Notes: generated by a model from the letters alone, not told the origin. Positions 16,780-25,810 are shown, numbered from the stretch's first letter. The stretch: 44,985 nucleotides of DNA from CAZSLO01 sp964608025 (GCA_964608025.1 CAZSLO010000004.1:1-44985), one strand, 5' to 3'. Translations and numbers: made by a program.

Positions 16780-18093
16780 GTGAACAAGATAGCCTCTATT
16801 AAAGCACGAGAAATTTTGGACTCACGTGGCAATCCTACTATCGAAGTAGACGTAAATCTTTCAGATGGATCATATGGCCGGGGATCAGCTCCTTCAGGAG
16901 CAAGCTCTGGTGCATTCGAAGCTATCGAGTTAAGAGACGGTGATCCCAGGCGATACCGAAGTCTTGGGGTATTAAAAGCAATTGAGAATATCAACGAATT
17001 CATAACTCCAGTCCTAGTTGGAAAACAGGCAGACGACCAGGAGACTATCGACAAGATAATACAAGAACTAGATGGGACATCTAACAAAGCGCAATTCGGT
17101 GCCAACGCCACTGTCGCGGTATCACTGGCTGTAGCACAAGCCGCGGCTTCTAGTAACCACCAATCTCTCTACGAGTATCTGGGCAAAGATGACCCGATCA
17201 CCTTGCCAGTTCCTATGTTCAACATCATCAACGGCGGCCGTCATGCTGACGGTTCAACGGATTTTCAAGAATTCATGGTAGTCCCCGCTGGCTTTGATCG
17301 TTTTAGTGATGCGCTTCGCGCTGGAGTTGAAACCTACCACGCTCTAGGTGACATACTTCGCTCCAGACGTGCTATTACAAGTCTAGGGGATGAAGGCGGA
17401 TTCGCACCCCCACTTCTTTCGAACAAGGAGGCAGTAGAACTTGCCCTGACCGCAATTGAAGAAGCAGGATACCTACCCGGAGAACAATGCTTCCTTGCTC
17501 TTGACGTGGCCGCGTCAGAGCTAGTCCTCGAAGACGGCCGGTACTCTTTACTGAGGGAAGGTATCAACCTATACCCTGAACAACTGCTCGATACCTATCG
17601 TGAATGGACCAATCTATATCCAATCATAAGTATAGAGGACGGAATGGCAGAGGAAGATTGGGAGCATTGGAAACAGTTAACAACCTCGCTGGGAACAGTA
17701 GTCCAATTAGTTGGTGACGATCTTTTCGTTACCAATACCAAGAGATTGAAACAAGGCATAGATACGTCAGCAGCCAACGCCATCCTAATCAAGCCCAACC
17801 AAATAGGAACAATATCTGAAACCCTCGAGGCAGTTAATATGGCAAAAAATCAAGGTTGGGGAACCGTGATAAGCCATCGATCCGGAGAGACCTGTGACGA
17901 CGCGATAGCAGATATCGCTGTTGGGATAGCTTCTGGGCAGATCAAGGCAGGTGCCCCAGCCCGTGGGGAACGAACAGCAAAATATAATCGGCTCCTACGC
18001 ATCGAAGAAGATCTAGGAGACAAGGCAGTATTCCCAGGAATAAACATATATAAAAACGTATCCCCGAATTCTCACTGGTTAAAGAGTAGTTGA
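16780..18093 (+). CDS. eno: Enolase
   Basis: A full-length 437-residue enolase interconverting 2-phosphoglycerate and phosphoenolpyruvate in glycolysis and gluconeogenesis. It opens with IASIKAREILDSRGNPTIEV. Phosphate and metal-loop residues are in GASSGAFEAIELRDGD, metal ligands in LALDVAASE and SIEDGMAEEDW, and the catalytic lysine in LIKPNQIGT. SHRSGETCDD matches the signature that closes over the substrate. The start is GTG at 16780, two codons upstream of the conserved block, with no clear SD because it follows the LOG-like gene closely. It is the only central-carbon enzyme in the window. Confidence 0.97.
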   Translation: MNKIASIKAREILDSRGNPTIEVDVNLSDGSYGRGSAPSGASSGAFEAIELRDGDPRRYRSLGVLKAIENINEFITPVLVGKQADDQETIDKIIQELDGTSNKAQFGANATVAVSLAVAQAAASSNHQSLYEYLGKDDPITLPVPMFNIINGGRHADGSTDFQEFMVVPAGFDRFSDALRAGVETYHALGDILRSRRAITSLGDEGGFAPPLLSNKEAVELALTAIEEAGYLPGEQCFLALDVAASELVLEDGRYSLLREGINLYPEQLLDTYREWTNLYPIISIEDGMAEEDWEHWKQLTTSLGTVVQLVGDDLFVTNTKRLKQGIDTSAANAILIKPNQIGTISETLEAVNMAKNQGWGTVISHRSGETCDDAIADIAVGIASGQIKAGAPARGERTAKYNRLLRIEEDLGDKAVFPGINIYKNVSPNSHWLKSS

Positions 18094-18156
18094 GCCTAGT
18101 AAACCTATTTCCTACGTGTTTCTATTGAAAAGAACTAAGACTTTAGGAGACCACTA

Positions 18157-18675
18157 ATGGCCGGTAACACAAGTTACGAAGTGATCTGTTACAACAATCG
18201 TCCTGTTGTGGAGATCAACGATTCTATTCGTAGCGCTACGCGCGGAGTAGATATTCTTCAAATGGACGTAGACTCAATTAGGCGTGACCATTTTGAGGCA
18301 TTGCAAGATGCACTTAAAAATACTCCAGAGTTAAGAGTACGAATTCTAACTCTCGACCCATCTAGTCCATATATCGCCCGACGTGCTCATCAACTCGGAG
18401 TTACCTTCGCAGAACAACGTCAACAGGTACGGAGAAACATTAGGGAACTTATCAGTTCCCTGAACCAATTTAACTTCTCTCTAAAAGTCTATGATGATTA
18501 TCCAACCCAGATTACATTTACCATAGACAATTCAGTCTATGTATCTACTATCGGGCGCAATCGCCGTAGTCGAGAGCTATGTACATTCAAGCTCAATAGA
18601 GACTCTCCGGGTGTCGATCGGTCGTTCGGATTCCAATTTGACGCTCTTTGGAACGACTCCAGGGAATTCAGCTAG
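18157..18675 (+). CDS. Conserved-looking protein of unknown function, possibly PLD-like
   Basis: A soluble 172-residue protein, not firmly recognised. The middle reads RVRILTLDPSSPYIARRAHQLG (about 58-79 by position), a wording seen in small phospholipase-D-like or DUF5919-type proteins, where LDP follows a strand and the residues after it contact nucleic acid or phosphate. A complete HKD motif is absent, so enzymatic activity is doubtful. It ends with a beta-rich region. The ATG at 18157 has AGGAG eight bases upstream. It follows enolase by 63 bases on the same strand and may be read through from it. Confidence 0.7.
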   Translation: MAGNTSYEVICYNNRPVVEINDSIRSATRGVDILQMDVDSIRRDHFEALQDALKNTPELRVRILTLDPSSPYIARRAHQLGVTFAEQRQQVRRNIRELISSLNQFNFSLKVYDDYPTQITFTIDNSVYVSTIGRNRRSRELCTFKLNRDSPGVDRSFGFQFDALWNDSREFS

Positions 18676-18987
18676 CTAAATTCCCGAAATCGTTCTAAAT
18701 TAAGTCCCTCTAAACAACTATAACCCAAGGTGCCGGATACATCGAAACGGTTCCTGCCAAATATGCGTCTGGCAGATGATATCTCGATGTAGTACATCAT
18801 CCAAATGTAGATCGTACTTATTGTTGACTACAAGGGCCACAGGATTTGGAAAAACGAAACAGAGAGCTTCCTTCCACACTTTCACGGGAAACGGACGATC
18901 GCCTACCATATATCATCCATACGATTGGTAGCATACAACTACAGCAATCGAAATCCGTACGCGCCGGTGATTAGCTCTCTGTATAAC
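18676..18987. other. 312-base region between convergent genes
   Basis: It contains a doubtful minus-strand ORF (18718-18909) and an odd perfect palindrome GATGTAGTACATC at 18786-18798 inside that ORF. No terminator hairpin was seen for either convergent neighbour. Confidence 0.45.
18718..18909 (-). CDS. Doubtful 63-residue ORF
   Basis: An ATG-initiated frame with no overlapping gene on either strand, bounded upstream by an in-frame TGA. The product is rich in Trp, His, Cys and Asp and has no recognised domain or membrane segment. GGAT before the ATG is a poor SD. It may be a chance ORF or a remnant of a decayed gene. Confidence 0.18.
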   Translation of the reverse strand: MVGDRPFPVKVWKEALCFVFPNPVALVVNNKYDLHLDDVLHRDIICQTHIWQEPFRCIRHLGL

Positions 18988-19269
18988 CTATACGGATGAA
19001 GGTGCTAGGGAACCTACGTGCTTTTTAAGCCGGGCTTTTAAATCCTTCATATCTTGGATATCCGGTGTTCCACCTTGATCTGCCTTGTCATACCAAATTT
19101 CGCCATCCACAGCCACCGTGTATACACCATTGCCTCCTGGTATCAGGCTGATCGCCGCGTCAGTGCCCACCGCTGCGAACATCTCGCTAACTGTCCATGC
19201 GGCAAGATTCTGATAACCACATGGCACACAATACTGGATGTCGATCGCTACTTTACCGATATCGCTCAT
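18988..19269 (-). CDS. SelW/Rdx-family thioredoxin-like protein (Cys form)
   Basis: A 93-residue protein of the SelT/SelW/SelH (Rdx) family. A first beta strand leads into IQYCVPCGYQ, with CxxC at C14 and C17; animal and some bacterial homologues carry selenocysteine at the second position, here Cys. The central GGNGVYTVAVDGEIWYDK matches the family's strand pair with a G-x-F/Y-x-V motif. Its role is presumed redox or thiol-related; the substrate is unknown. The ATG at 19269 is preceded by GGAAAGGAAG. It is divergent from the L25 gene. Confidence 0.85.
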   Translation of the reverse strand: MSDIGKVAIDIQYCVPCGYQNLAAWTVSEMFAAVGTDAAISLIPGGNGVYTVAVDGEIWYDKADQGGTPDIQDMKDLKARLKKHVGSLAPSSV

Positions 19270-19444
19270 TTTTCTTCCTTTCCAATTATTTCCTATCCAA
19301 TCGTACCTTCACCCTAGATAGGAGGTCAATTTAAACAACCTGGGATTTTCTTAGTCACATGATCTATATGGTAAGATAGTTAGGTAGTGCCCGATAAATC
19401 AAGCCCCTGTTCCATTCAAGCAAATCTCTCTAAAGAGGCCCCCA

Positions 19445-20122
19445 ATGGATACTCCAACTATTACATTGTCACCCAGAGAGGTGACTGGTAAAAAGGTCAA
19501 GAATCTGCGTAAGCAAGGCTATGTCCCAGTGCATTTCTATGGAAGAGATGTCGAATCACTGGCTCTACAAGTCGAGCTCAACCCGCTCCGTAAAGTGATT
19601 GCCGCTGCTGGAGCAAATGTGCCTGTCAAAGTAACAATAGAAGGAAGAGATGCTGAGGATATATGTTTTCTGCGTGAAGCCCAGAGACACCCAGTGTCAG
19701 AAGAACTACTACACATCGACTTCTATCGCGTAGACGTAACTCGTATAGTCAGGGCGGAAGTGCCGGTAATCTTAGACGGCGAAGCCCCGGCTGTTCGTAA
19801 CATGGGTGGTGTTCTTCTACAACCCCTTAGCACTCTTGAGGTAGAGGCTCTGCCCCTGGATATGCCAGGATCTTTCCACATTGACGTAACAGGACTGGAA
19901 GACTTCGAGGGCGCCGTGAGAATTGGAGATATCCCGCTCTCAGATGGTGTGACAATACTGCGTGGGGATGATGAAGTTTTGGCCCGTGTCTCGGCACCTC
20001 GAGTAGAGGAAGAAGCGGAAGAAGAGGAACTGGAAGACGAACTCGGTGAAGGCGAGGTACCGGGAGGCGAAGAAGGGGATGAGGATGCCTCACAAGAATC
20101 TGGAGACGAAGAACCAGCATAA
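19445..20122 (+). CDS. rplY: 50S ribosomal protein L25 (CTC/TL5 long form)
   Basis: A protein of 225 residues. The N-terminal L25 domain (about 1-93), beginning with a TLSPREVTGKKVKNLRKQG stretch, binds 5S rRNA. The C-terminal TL5/CTC beta domain spans about 98-185. A very acidic tail (from about 188, almost all Glu, Asp, Gly and Ser) follows and is common in CTC proteins of Chloroflexota and Actinobacteria. The start ATG has AGAGG upstream. A possible extended -10 box (TGGTAAGAT, ending at 19377) lies about 65 bases before the start. A strong terminator follows at 20142-20189. Confidence 0.95.
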   Translation: MDTPTITLSPREVTGKKVKNLRKQGYVPVHFYGRDVESLALQVELNPLRKVIAAAGANVPVKVTIEGRDAEDICFLREAQRHPVSEELLHIDFYRVDVTRIVRAEVPVILDGEAPAVRNMGGVLLQPLSTLEVEALPLDMPGSFHIDVTGLEDFEGAVRIGDIPLSDGVTILRGDDEVLARVSAPRVEEEAEEEELEDELGEGEVPGGEEGDEDASQESGDEEPA

Positions 20123-20141
20123 ATGTAATAGCGACTCAACT

Positions 20142-20189
20142 AAAGAGAGTAGGGCGGGGTTTATTTCAACACCCCGCCCTACTCTCTTT
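20142..20189. terminator. Long perfect-hairpin intrinsic terminator after rplY
   Basis: A 19-bp perfect stem (20142-20160 with 20171-20189) has a 10-base loop and ends in TTTT on the plus strand. It starts 20 bases after the L25 stop. It also lies 18 bases beyond the end of the convergent mandelate-racemase-family gene and begins with AAA, so it can serve both directions. Confidence 0.92.
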
Positions 20190-20206
20190 TATAGTGTTCC
20201 TGATAC

Positions 20207-21304
20207 CTATTGAACCCTGTATCGGCCCAATACATCCTCATTAGGCTCTATCCCAAATCCAGGCCTGTTCGGTGACCAAACATAACCATCCTCGACCTCG
20301 AGATTGTACTGGAAGATTTCTTGCCGAAGCGGGTCGGTGGAAGTACTGTAATATTCAAGGATCAGGCCATTAGGTACAGCTGTCATAAGATGTATATGTA
20401 CATCTTGTGTACCATGAGATGCCAATGGTAAATCATGAGATTGGGCCATCGCAGCTACTTTCATAAACTCGGTGACACCTCCCATAATCAGTGCGTCCGG
20501 CTGCAAAATAGCCGCACTGCGACTCTCTATTAGATCCCTAAATCCATATCGGGTGTACTCATTCTCCCCGGTAGCAATTGGTATTGTCGTCGCTTCGGCA
20601 ATCAATTTGTGGCCCTTGTAATCATCAGGATTGACAGGTTCCTCAAACCAGAAAATTTCGTACGGTTCCATCTTACGAGCAATCTCTATAGCCTCGTAAT
20701 ACCTATATGCACAATTTGCATCTACCATCAATTTGACGTCCGGACCAATCGTATCTCTCACCACCCTGACTCTCTCGACATCTTCCTTGATCGTTACCCC
20801 TCCAATCTTCATCTTGACAGCACTAGCGCCAACTGACAGGGCTATTTCCATCTCCTTGGCGAGTTCATCTAGCCCTTTACCTTCTTCATAGTATCCGCCT
20901 GCTATATATACAGGGATCTTTTCCGCATACCCGCCAAGCAACTTGTATACAGGTTGGCCAGTAATCTTACCCTTCAAATCCCAAAGAGCTATGTCTATGC
21001 CACTGATTACACGTGTAGTAACGCCTCTCCTCCCGACCAATTTGGGTTGCCACATCTCTTCCCAGATACGTTCAGTATCGAATGGATCCTGTCCAATCAC
21101 GTACTGTTTAAGATGACTCAAGATCTCCCTGCCAATACCCACGGCCTGCTCCACTCCTCCTGATAGACCCAATCCAATAGGCCCATCATCGGTCTCTATT
21201 TTCACTACGTCCAGACCTGCAGTTGGATAAACATATCTACCATTGCGGATAGGTTTCTTTCTGGGCCAGCGATATGACTCCATACTTACATCTGTGATTT
21301 TCAC
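20207..21304 (-). CDS. Mandelate racemase / muconate lactonizing-family enzyme
   Basis: A 365-residue enolase-superfamily protein. The N-terminal capping domain (1-125) is followed by the barrel with the acid/base KMK at 164-166, metal ligands D195 (VDAN), E221 (FEEPV) and E247 (TGENEY), and H297 in ASHG opposite the KxK. This full set supports activity in the MR subgroup, which includes acid-sugar dehydratases and racemases. The exact substrate cannot be fixed from sequence. The start is GTG at 21304 with GGAAGGTGA upstream. It is not in an operon with transporters or a downstream aldolase. Confidence 0.9.
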   Translation of the reverse strand: MKITDVSMESYRWPRKKPIRNGRYVYPTAGLDVVKIETDDGPIGLGLSGGVEQAVGIGREILSHLKQYVIGQDPFDTERIWEEMWQPKLVGRRGVTTRVISGIDIALWDLKGKITGQPVYKLLGGYAEKIPVYIAGGYYEEGKGLDELAKEMEIALSVGASAVKMKIGGVTIKEDVERVRVVRDTIGPDVKLMVDANCAYRYYEAIEIARKMEPYEIFWFEEPVNPDDYKGHKLIAEATTIPIATGENEYTRYGFRDLIESRSAAILQPDALIMGGVTEFMKVAAMAQSHDLPLASHGTQDVHIHLMTAVPNGLILEYYSTSTDPLRQEIFQYNLEVEDGYVWSPNRPGFGIEPNEDVLGRYRVQ

Positions 21305-21735
21305 ATCTCACCTTCCTTGAATTTTGGTCGGATATGACCTGTTGCGATCATAGTCTATATTCTGACAATAGTGGAACCTATAATAGCAAACCAAGTATCC
21401 CCAAATTAGCATAGTTTCGGTACAACATTGTATGATGACCTGATCCCTTGCCATAGTGACACCTAACAAACCCAATTCAAATTCTACAGATAGAATAAAC
21501 ACCTATCTCAAACATCTTAAATTTAGCAAGGCATAGATCAACCTAAACCATGGAATTTTGTCCCATGTGATCCACAATACAATGGATCCTGTATCCCTAT
21601 ACATAAAGTAGGTAAACCTAGAAAACTATATGAGCCTGAAGCCTAAAACAGTGCTGCGTTCTTGGGGAATTTTGTTCCAATGATCAATACTAGGCTGGAA
21701 GATAAAAATCCCACAATAGCAAGGAGTTTCCCAGC
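21305..21735. other. 431-base divergent intergenic region
   Basis: It separates the mandelate-racemase-family gene (minus) from the MDR gene (plus). A TATAAT at 21379-21384 on the plus strand has no good -35 partner and is far from the next start. No ORF, RNA or repeat could be supported. Confidence 0.5.
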
Positions 21736-22701
21736 TTGAAGAAACTAGTAGCCGTACAGGCAGATAAGGTGGAGCTTCTCGAGGTAAAAACACCCAGACC
21801 TGCGGAAGATGAAATCCTGGTTCGGGGCGTGCGTTCACTATTAAGCCCTGGGTCGGAACTAAAACGAATACGTGCCTGGCCATCTCACAACAGAGGCTGG
21901 CCTAACCACGACCTAGGCTACGCTATGACAGGCATAGTTGAGGAGATCGGGTCTAAGGTACAGGGACTTAAACTTGGGGACCACGTCATGACTAGTGGCC
22001 ATCATCAGCAATTCGTGGTAACTAATGGCCCCTTGGTAACGCCCAATCCAGCGATCCCACTTCCCAAAGATATGGATTGGGATATCGCTCCTTTTACACT
22101 GTGGGGAAGATCATGTATCAACTGGATGAATAGAGCCTCGATCCAACATAACGAAAGCGTGGTAGTAGTCGGCAATGGGCTAGTCGGCCTTTTAATGGTC
22201 ATGTGGTCCAGGCTTTCAAATCCTCGTCAAATAATCGCGATAGATTTATTCGATCGCCGTCGTCAACTAGCAGCTAAGATAGGTGCTGATACGGTACTGG
22301 ACCCTTCGAAAATAGATGTCGTAGAAGCGGTAAACGAGCTTACCAAAGGTGGAGCCGAGGTAACCCTTCACTGTGTTGGAGGCACCGGTGGGAAAGCCTT
22401 CGAAACATCACAACAAGTCACAAGAAACGGCGGCCGGGTTGTGCTGATAGGTCACCATGCGGATAACCTAACCATATTTCCAAGAGAATTCACTGGGAAG
22501 GATCTTCTTGGAGCAAACGTCGGATACAACAATGACCCAAATCTGTATTTAGACGGCATAAGGCAAATTACATCGGGCAAACTTCCCGTAGACAAAATTG
22601 TGACACATAATGAACCCTACACCAAGGCTCCAAAAATCTACGATATGCTAATCAATTCGCCTGACGACTCCGGAGCAATACTTCTAAAATGGGACATATA
22701 G
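21736..22701 (+). CDS. MDR-superfamily oxidoreductase lacking the catalytic zinc site
   Basis: A 321-residue alcohol-dehydrogenase-like protein. The N-terminal GroES-like domain reads LLSPGSELKRIR and DLGYAMTGIVEEIG where classical enzymes have CGTD and GHE, so the Cys and His zinc ligands are absent. The Rossmann domain has VVGNGLVGLL (about 139-148) and IAIDLFDRRR, the Asp suggesting NAD. Zinc-free MDRs reduce or oxidise without a metal, often in sugar or acid catabolism; the substrate is unknown. The start is TTG at 21736 with AAGGAG nine bases upstream. trpB begins four bases after its stop, implying co-translation, an unusual partner for trpB. Confidence 0.82.
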   Translation: MKKLVAVQADKVELLEVKTPRPAEDEILVRGVRSLLSPGSELKRIRAWPSHNRGWPNHDLGYAMTGIVEEIGSKVQGLKLGDHVMTSGHHQQFVVTNGPLVTPNPAIPLPKDMDWDIAPFTLWGRSCINWMNRASIQHNESVVVVGNGLVGLLMVMWSRLSNPRQIIAIDLFDRRRQLAAKIGADTVLDPSKIDVVEAVNELTKGGAEVTLHCVGGTGGKAFETSQQVTRNGGRVVLIGHHADNLTIFPREFTGKDLLGANVGYNNDPNLYLDGIRQITSGKLPVDKIVTHNEPYTKAPKIYDMLINSPDDSGAILLKWDI

Positions 22702-22705
22702 AGTA

Positions 22706-23920
22706 GTGAAAACAACTACAAAATTTGGTTTCCAAGATCTGCCTGATGAATTTGGACGTTTCGGTGAATTCGGAGGGCGCTTTGTACCCGAGACACTAAT
22801 GCACGCCTTAGAGGAACTCGATAGGGTCTACGACTCGATATTACACAATCGGGAATTTCAGAATGAGTACACTGACCTACTAAATAACTATGTAGGACGC
22901 CCCACACCGTTGTATCACGCCAAGAATTTGAGTACTGAACTTGGAGGGGCTCAAATTTTTCTCAAAAGGGAAGACCTTGCGCACACTGGTGCTCATAAGA
23001 TCAACAACGCCCTGGGACAAGGTTTGCTAGCACAACAAATGGGCAAAAGACGTATCATTGCTGAAACTGGCGCTGGCCAACATGGAGTAGCAACGGCGAC
23101 CGTTTGCTCAATGTTGAAACAAGAATGTGTTGTATACATGGGAGAGGAAGATATTAGTCGTCAGGCCCTTAACGTATTTCGGATGAAGTTACTAGGTGCT
23201 ACTGTAGAACCGGTTAGCTCCGGAAGCCGCACCCTCAAAGACGCTATCAACGAAACTATCCGTGACTGGGTTACCAACATAGAAACAACCCATTACATCA
23301 TCGGAAGCGTAGTAGGACCCCACCCATATCCCAAAATGGTGCGCGATTTTCAATCCATGATTGGCAGAGAAGCAAGAGATCAGATGCTATCAGTGACAGG
23401 AAGGCTACCAGACTACGTAGTAGCCTGCGTTGGCGGAGGTAGTAACGCCATAGGTTTATTCCACAACTTCCTAACAGACGATGCCGTAATATTACTAGGA
23501 GTTGAAGCAGGGGGGGCTGGATCGGATACTGATAGTACAGCAGCAACCATGACATCGGGTGAAATAGGAGTGCTTCATGGTAGCATGTCTTACCTTCTTC
23601 AAGACCCTTACGGACAGGTTAAAGAAGCACACAGCATATCTGCAGGATTAGACTACCCAGGTGTAGGTCCCGAGCATAGTTATCTTAAAGATATTGGTCG
23701 CGCCAGTTATGTAAACGTTACAGACAGCGAGGCCCTCAAGGGATTCCAGTTACTCTGCGAAACAGAAGGAATAATACCAGCTCTTGAGCCCGCTCACGCA
23801 ATATTCCATGTATCTGAACTGGCCCCAACCCTCTCAAAAGAGCAGGTGATCCTTGTTGGTCTTAGCGGTCGTGGTGACAAGGATATGAACACGGTGATAG
23901 AAGCGCTGCAAATAGAGTAG
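22706..23920 (+). CDS. trpB: Tryptophan synthase beta subunit
   Basis: A complete 404-residue TrpB of the classical TrpB1 type (GRFGEFGGRFVPETL opening). PLP-binding lysine is K98 in HTGAHKINNA, and the phosphate-binding loop is GGGSNAIG. The enzyme condenses indole and serine to tryptophan. The start is GTG at 22706, four bases after the MDR gene, with no SD of its own. trpA is not adjacent, nor anywhere in the window, although TrpB1 normally works in a TrpA complex; the other trp genes are 3-8 kb away on the opposite strand. Confidence 0.96.
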   Translation: MKTTTKFGFQDLPDEFGRFGEFGGRFVPETLMHALEELDRVYDSILHNREFQNEYTDLLNNYVGRPTPLYHAKNLSTELGGAQIFLKREDLAHTGAHKINNALGQGLLAQQMGKRRIIAETGAGQHGVATATVCSMLKQECVVYMGEEDISRQALNVFRMKLLGATVEPVSSGSRTLKDAINETIRDWVTNIETTHYIIGSVVGPHPYPKMVRDFQSMIGREARDQMLSVTGRLPDYVVACVGGGSNAIGLFHNFLTDDAVILLGVEAGGAGSDTDSTAATMTSGEIGVLHGSMSYLLQDPYGQVKEAHSISAGLDYPGVGPEHSYLKDIGRASYVNVTDSEALKGFQLLCETEGIIPALEPAHAIFHVSELAPTLSKEQVILVGLSGRGDKDMNTVIEALQIE

Positions 23921-24015
23921 TCTAAGTCCCCTCGATTATCGGGGCTATGGCAGCCAAGCTATACCATTCTCCACGTCCTACATTCGCTTCGCATTGCTTT
24001 CAAGTTGCCCCGAAG

Positions 24016-24897
24016 TTATATGTGCTGACCATCAGCCTTAAGAGCACTATCCATTGCAGCAACAGCTACCGCTATTTGTTCGTCATCTGGGTCGCGAGTG
24101 GTTAGAGATTGAAGAGCGAGGTTGGGCACAGTAATGAGACGCACCAACGGACTGCTAGAGTGGAATCCACTAAACCGAATTATCTCATAGCTAACTGCAG
24201 CCACTACAGGAATAAGAACTATCCTTGAGACAATCAGCCACCAAAGAGGATCGCGGCCAACAAACGTGAATACCACGATCGCAACAACCATTACTGTTAA
24301 AAGAAATGCGGTACCACAACGGGGATGAGCCGTAGGATACTGGCGAATCGAAGCGATATCCAAGGAATCGCCTCGTTCTTGTGCATGAACAGTCATATGT
24401 TCTGCACCGTGATACATAAAAACCCGTCTGATCTCGCTCATACGCCCGATCAAGTAAATATAAGCAATGAACAAGATCATCCGTATAGCGCCTTCAGCCA
24501 GGTTACTCAAAACCTCGGAGCCTAGTAGCCCTTCAATCGATCTGCTAGCTAAAACCGGTAAAATAAAGAAAAGGCCAATCGCGAAAGTTACTGAGAATGA
24601 AATAGTAGCTGCCATCGCACCTTTTCCTATCTCTTCACCCTCTGCCTCTGCACCAACCCTCGCTGAGTACATTAGTGCACGCATACCAAGGGTCATCATT
24701 TCAGCCAATACTAAAATGCCTCTTAGTACAGGAATTTTGCGAAATAGCCCGGTGTAGACTTGAGAAAGGGGTTCACACTTGATCGCAAGGGTACCGTCTG
24801 GTCTCCGAACAGCAACGCTTGCGTGACGTTGCCCCCGGATCATCACGCCCTCTATGACCGCCTGTCCACCATATGTTGGTCTATTGTGGGTGGTCAT
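24016..24897 (-). CDS. DUF1385 family integral membrane protein (YqhQ-like)
   Basis: A protein of 293 residues starting at ATG 24897. The hallmark GGQAVIEGVMIRG is near residues 10-22, and four to five membrane helices follow (about 75-95, 105-135, 145-165, 195-240). FMYHGAEHMTVHAQERG and HPRCGTAF carry the conserved His, Glu and Cys residues typical of the family, suggesting a metal site. Function is unknown. An in-frame TTG at 24915 would add six residues but falls next to the terminator hairpin of rpmE. The order rpmE-DUF1385 is common in Firmicutes and Chloroflexota, often followed by prfA; here the gene is followed by convergent trpB instead. Confidence 0.88.
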   Translation of the reverse strand: MTTHNRPTYGGQAVIEGVMIRGQRHASVAVRRPDGTLAIKCEPLSQVYTGLFRKIPVLRGILVLAEMMTLGMRALMYSARVGAEAEGEEIGKGAMAATISFSVTFAIGLFFILPVLASRSIEGLLGSEVLSNLAEGAIRMILFIAYIYLIGRMSEIRRVFMYHGAEHMTVHAQERGDSLDIASIRQYPTAHPRCGTAFLLTVMVVAIVVFTFVGRDPLWWLIVSRIVLIPVVAAVSYEIIRFSGFHSSSPLVRLITVPNLALQSLTTRDPDDEQIAVAVAAMDSALKADGQHI

Positions 24898-24920
24898 AAA
24901 TTCCAAGATATTCAAATGAA

Positions 24921-24951
24921 AAAGGGGGACGAGATCGACCCGTCCCCCTTT
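24921..24951 (-). terminator. Intrinsic terminator after rpmE
   Basis: An 11-bp perfect stem (24921-24931 with 24941-24951) has a nine-base loop. On the minus strand the second arm runs into TTTTT. It lies between the L31 stop (24973) and the DUF1385 start (24897), so DUF1385 either has its own promoter or depends on readthrough. Confidence 0.85.
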
Positions 24952-24972
24952 CCCAAATCGTCATTTTATTAA

Positions 24973-25176
24973 TTACTGGAGATTGAAGCGGCGCTTCAGC
25001 CTATCCACCCTACCCTCAGTGTCCACGATCCTCTGTTCACCAGTATAAAACGGGTGGCACTGGTTACAAATTTCAACACGAAGCTCAGATTTGGTAGAAC
25101 CGGTAGTGTATTCGGCCCCGCAGGAACAAGATACTATTGCTTCAGGATGATAAGTAGGATGAATGTCTGTTTTCAT
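24973..25176 (-). CDS. rpmE: 50S ribosomal protein L31 (zinc form)
   Basis: A 67-residue protein with the normal L31 length. The start is ATG 25176 (MKTDIHPTYH); the open frame extends 21 codons further upstream, but that part overlaps rpmA and is not L31. The zinc-form cysteines are present: C17 and C19 in SCSCG and C37 and C40 in ICNQC. It binds the large-subunit central protuberance. GGAGAAG lies upstream of the start inside the end of rpmA. It is four bases downstream of the rpmA stop. Confidence 0.96.
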   Translation of the reverse strand: MKTDIHPTYHPEAIVSCSCGAEYTTGSTKSELRVEICNQCHPFYTGEQRIVDTEGRVDRLKRRFNLQ

Positions 25177-25180
25177 CAGG

Positions 25181-25444
25181 TTAAGCTTCTCCGCCAGGAT
25201 AAACACAAGCCCTTTTCTTATCCCTGGTCTCGTGCTCAAACCTCACTGTCCCGTCTACGAGTGCAAAGAGGGTATGATCTTTACCAAGTCCTACATTCAC
25301 ACCAGGAATAATCTTTGTACCTCGTTGCCTCATAATAATCGAGCCTGCGGTCACCCACTCGTTGGCGTATCGTTTGACACCAAGGCGTTGTCCCTTACTG
25401 TCACGACCATTCCTCGTGCTACCGCCACCTTTTTTATGAGCCAT
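25181..25444 (-). CDS. rpmA: 50S ribosomal protein L27
   Basis: An 87-residue protein opening with MAHKKGGGSTRNGRDS, the standard L27 N-terminus that reaches the peptidyl-transferase centre; no Firmicutes-type N-terminal extension is present. IMRQRGTKIIPG and GKDHTLFA fit the family. The start ATG 25444 has AAGGAG four bases upstream, and it overlaps the end of rplU by 11 bases, indicating translational coupling. Confidence 0.97.
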   Translation of the reverse strand: MAHKKGGGSTRNGRDSKGQRLGVKRYANEWVTAGSIIMRQRGTKIIPGVNVGLGKDHTLFALVDGTVRFEHETRDKKRACVYPGGEA

Positions 25445-25784
25445 CAGTCTCCTTCTTATTAGTCCTACGATATGAAATACGAGTCACTTTTAAATCAGTA
25501 TATTGTTGTCGGTGCCCTGTACGTCTTCGATAACGTGTCTTAGATTTATACTTGAACACAACTACTTTTTTACTTTTAGCGTGTTCTACCACTTCTGCCG
25601 TAACCTTGGCGCCTTTTACGGTCGGTGAACCAAGAAATACTTCTCCGTTTCTAGAAACAAGTCTCACATCCCGGAGTTCTATTTGTCCGCCATCGGGCTC
25701 AGGGATGGATTCCACTCGGATCACATCACCTTTTTCAACTTTGTATTGCTTTCCGCCAGTCTGAACTATTGCGTAAGTTTCCAA
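25434..25784 (-). CDS. rplU: 50S ribosomal protein L21
   Basis: A 116-residue protein with ETYAIVQTGGKQYKV at the start and KSKTRYRRRTGHRQQYT near the end, both standard for L21, which binds 23S rRNA and L20. I place the start at TTG 25784 because AGGTGAT lies about seven bases upstream and the protein then begins three residues before the conserved YAIVQTGGKQY. An ATG at 25802 in the same frame would add six residues, but it sits only eight bases after a long hairpin and has no SD. It is first in the L21-L27-L31 run. Confidence 0.93.
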   Translation of the reverse strand: METYAIVQTGGKQYKVEKGDVIRVESIPEPDGGQIELRDVRLVSRNGEVFLGSPTVKGAKVTAEVVEHAKSKKVVVFKYKSKTRYRRRTGHRQQYTDLKVTRISYRRTNKKETDGS

Positions 25785-25810
25785 TTTCTTATCACCTGCC
25801 ATGATAATTG

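Noticed and set aside
18988..19269. Possible selenoprotein (SelW family with TGA codon)
   Set aside because: The relevant position is an ordinary Cys codon in an uninterrupted frame.
19723..20139. A serine-rich 138-residue open frame antisense to the end of rplY
   Set aside because: Ser runs are the antisense image of the Glu-rich acidic tail of L25.
23921..24015. CCCC...GGGG run after trpB as a terminator
   Set aside because: The stem is only four pairs before mismatches and has no U-tract.
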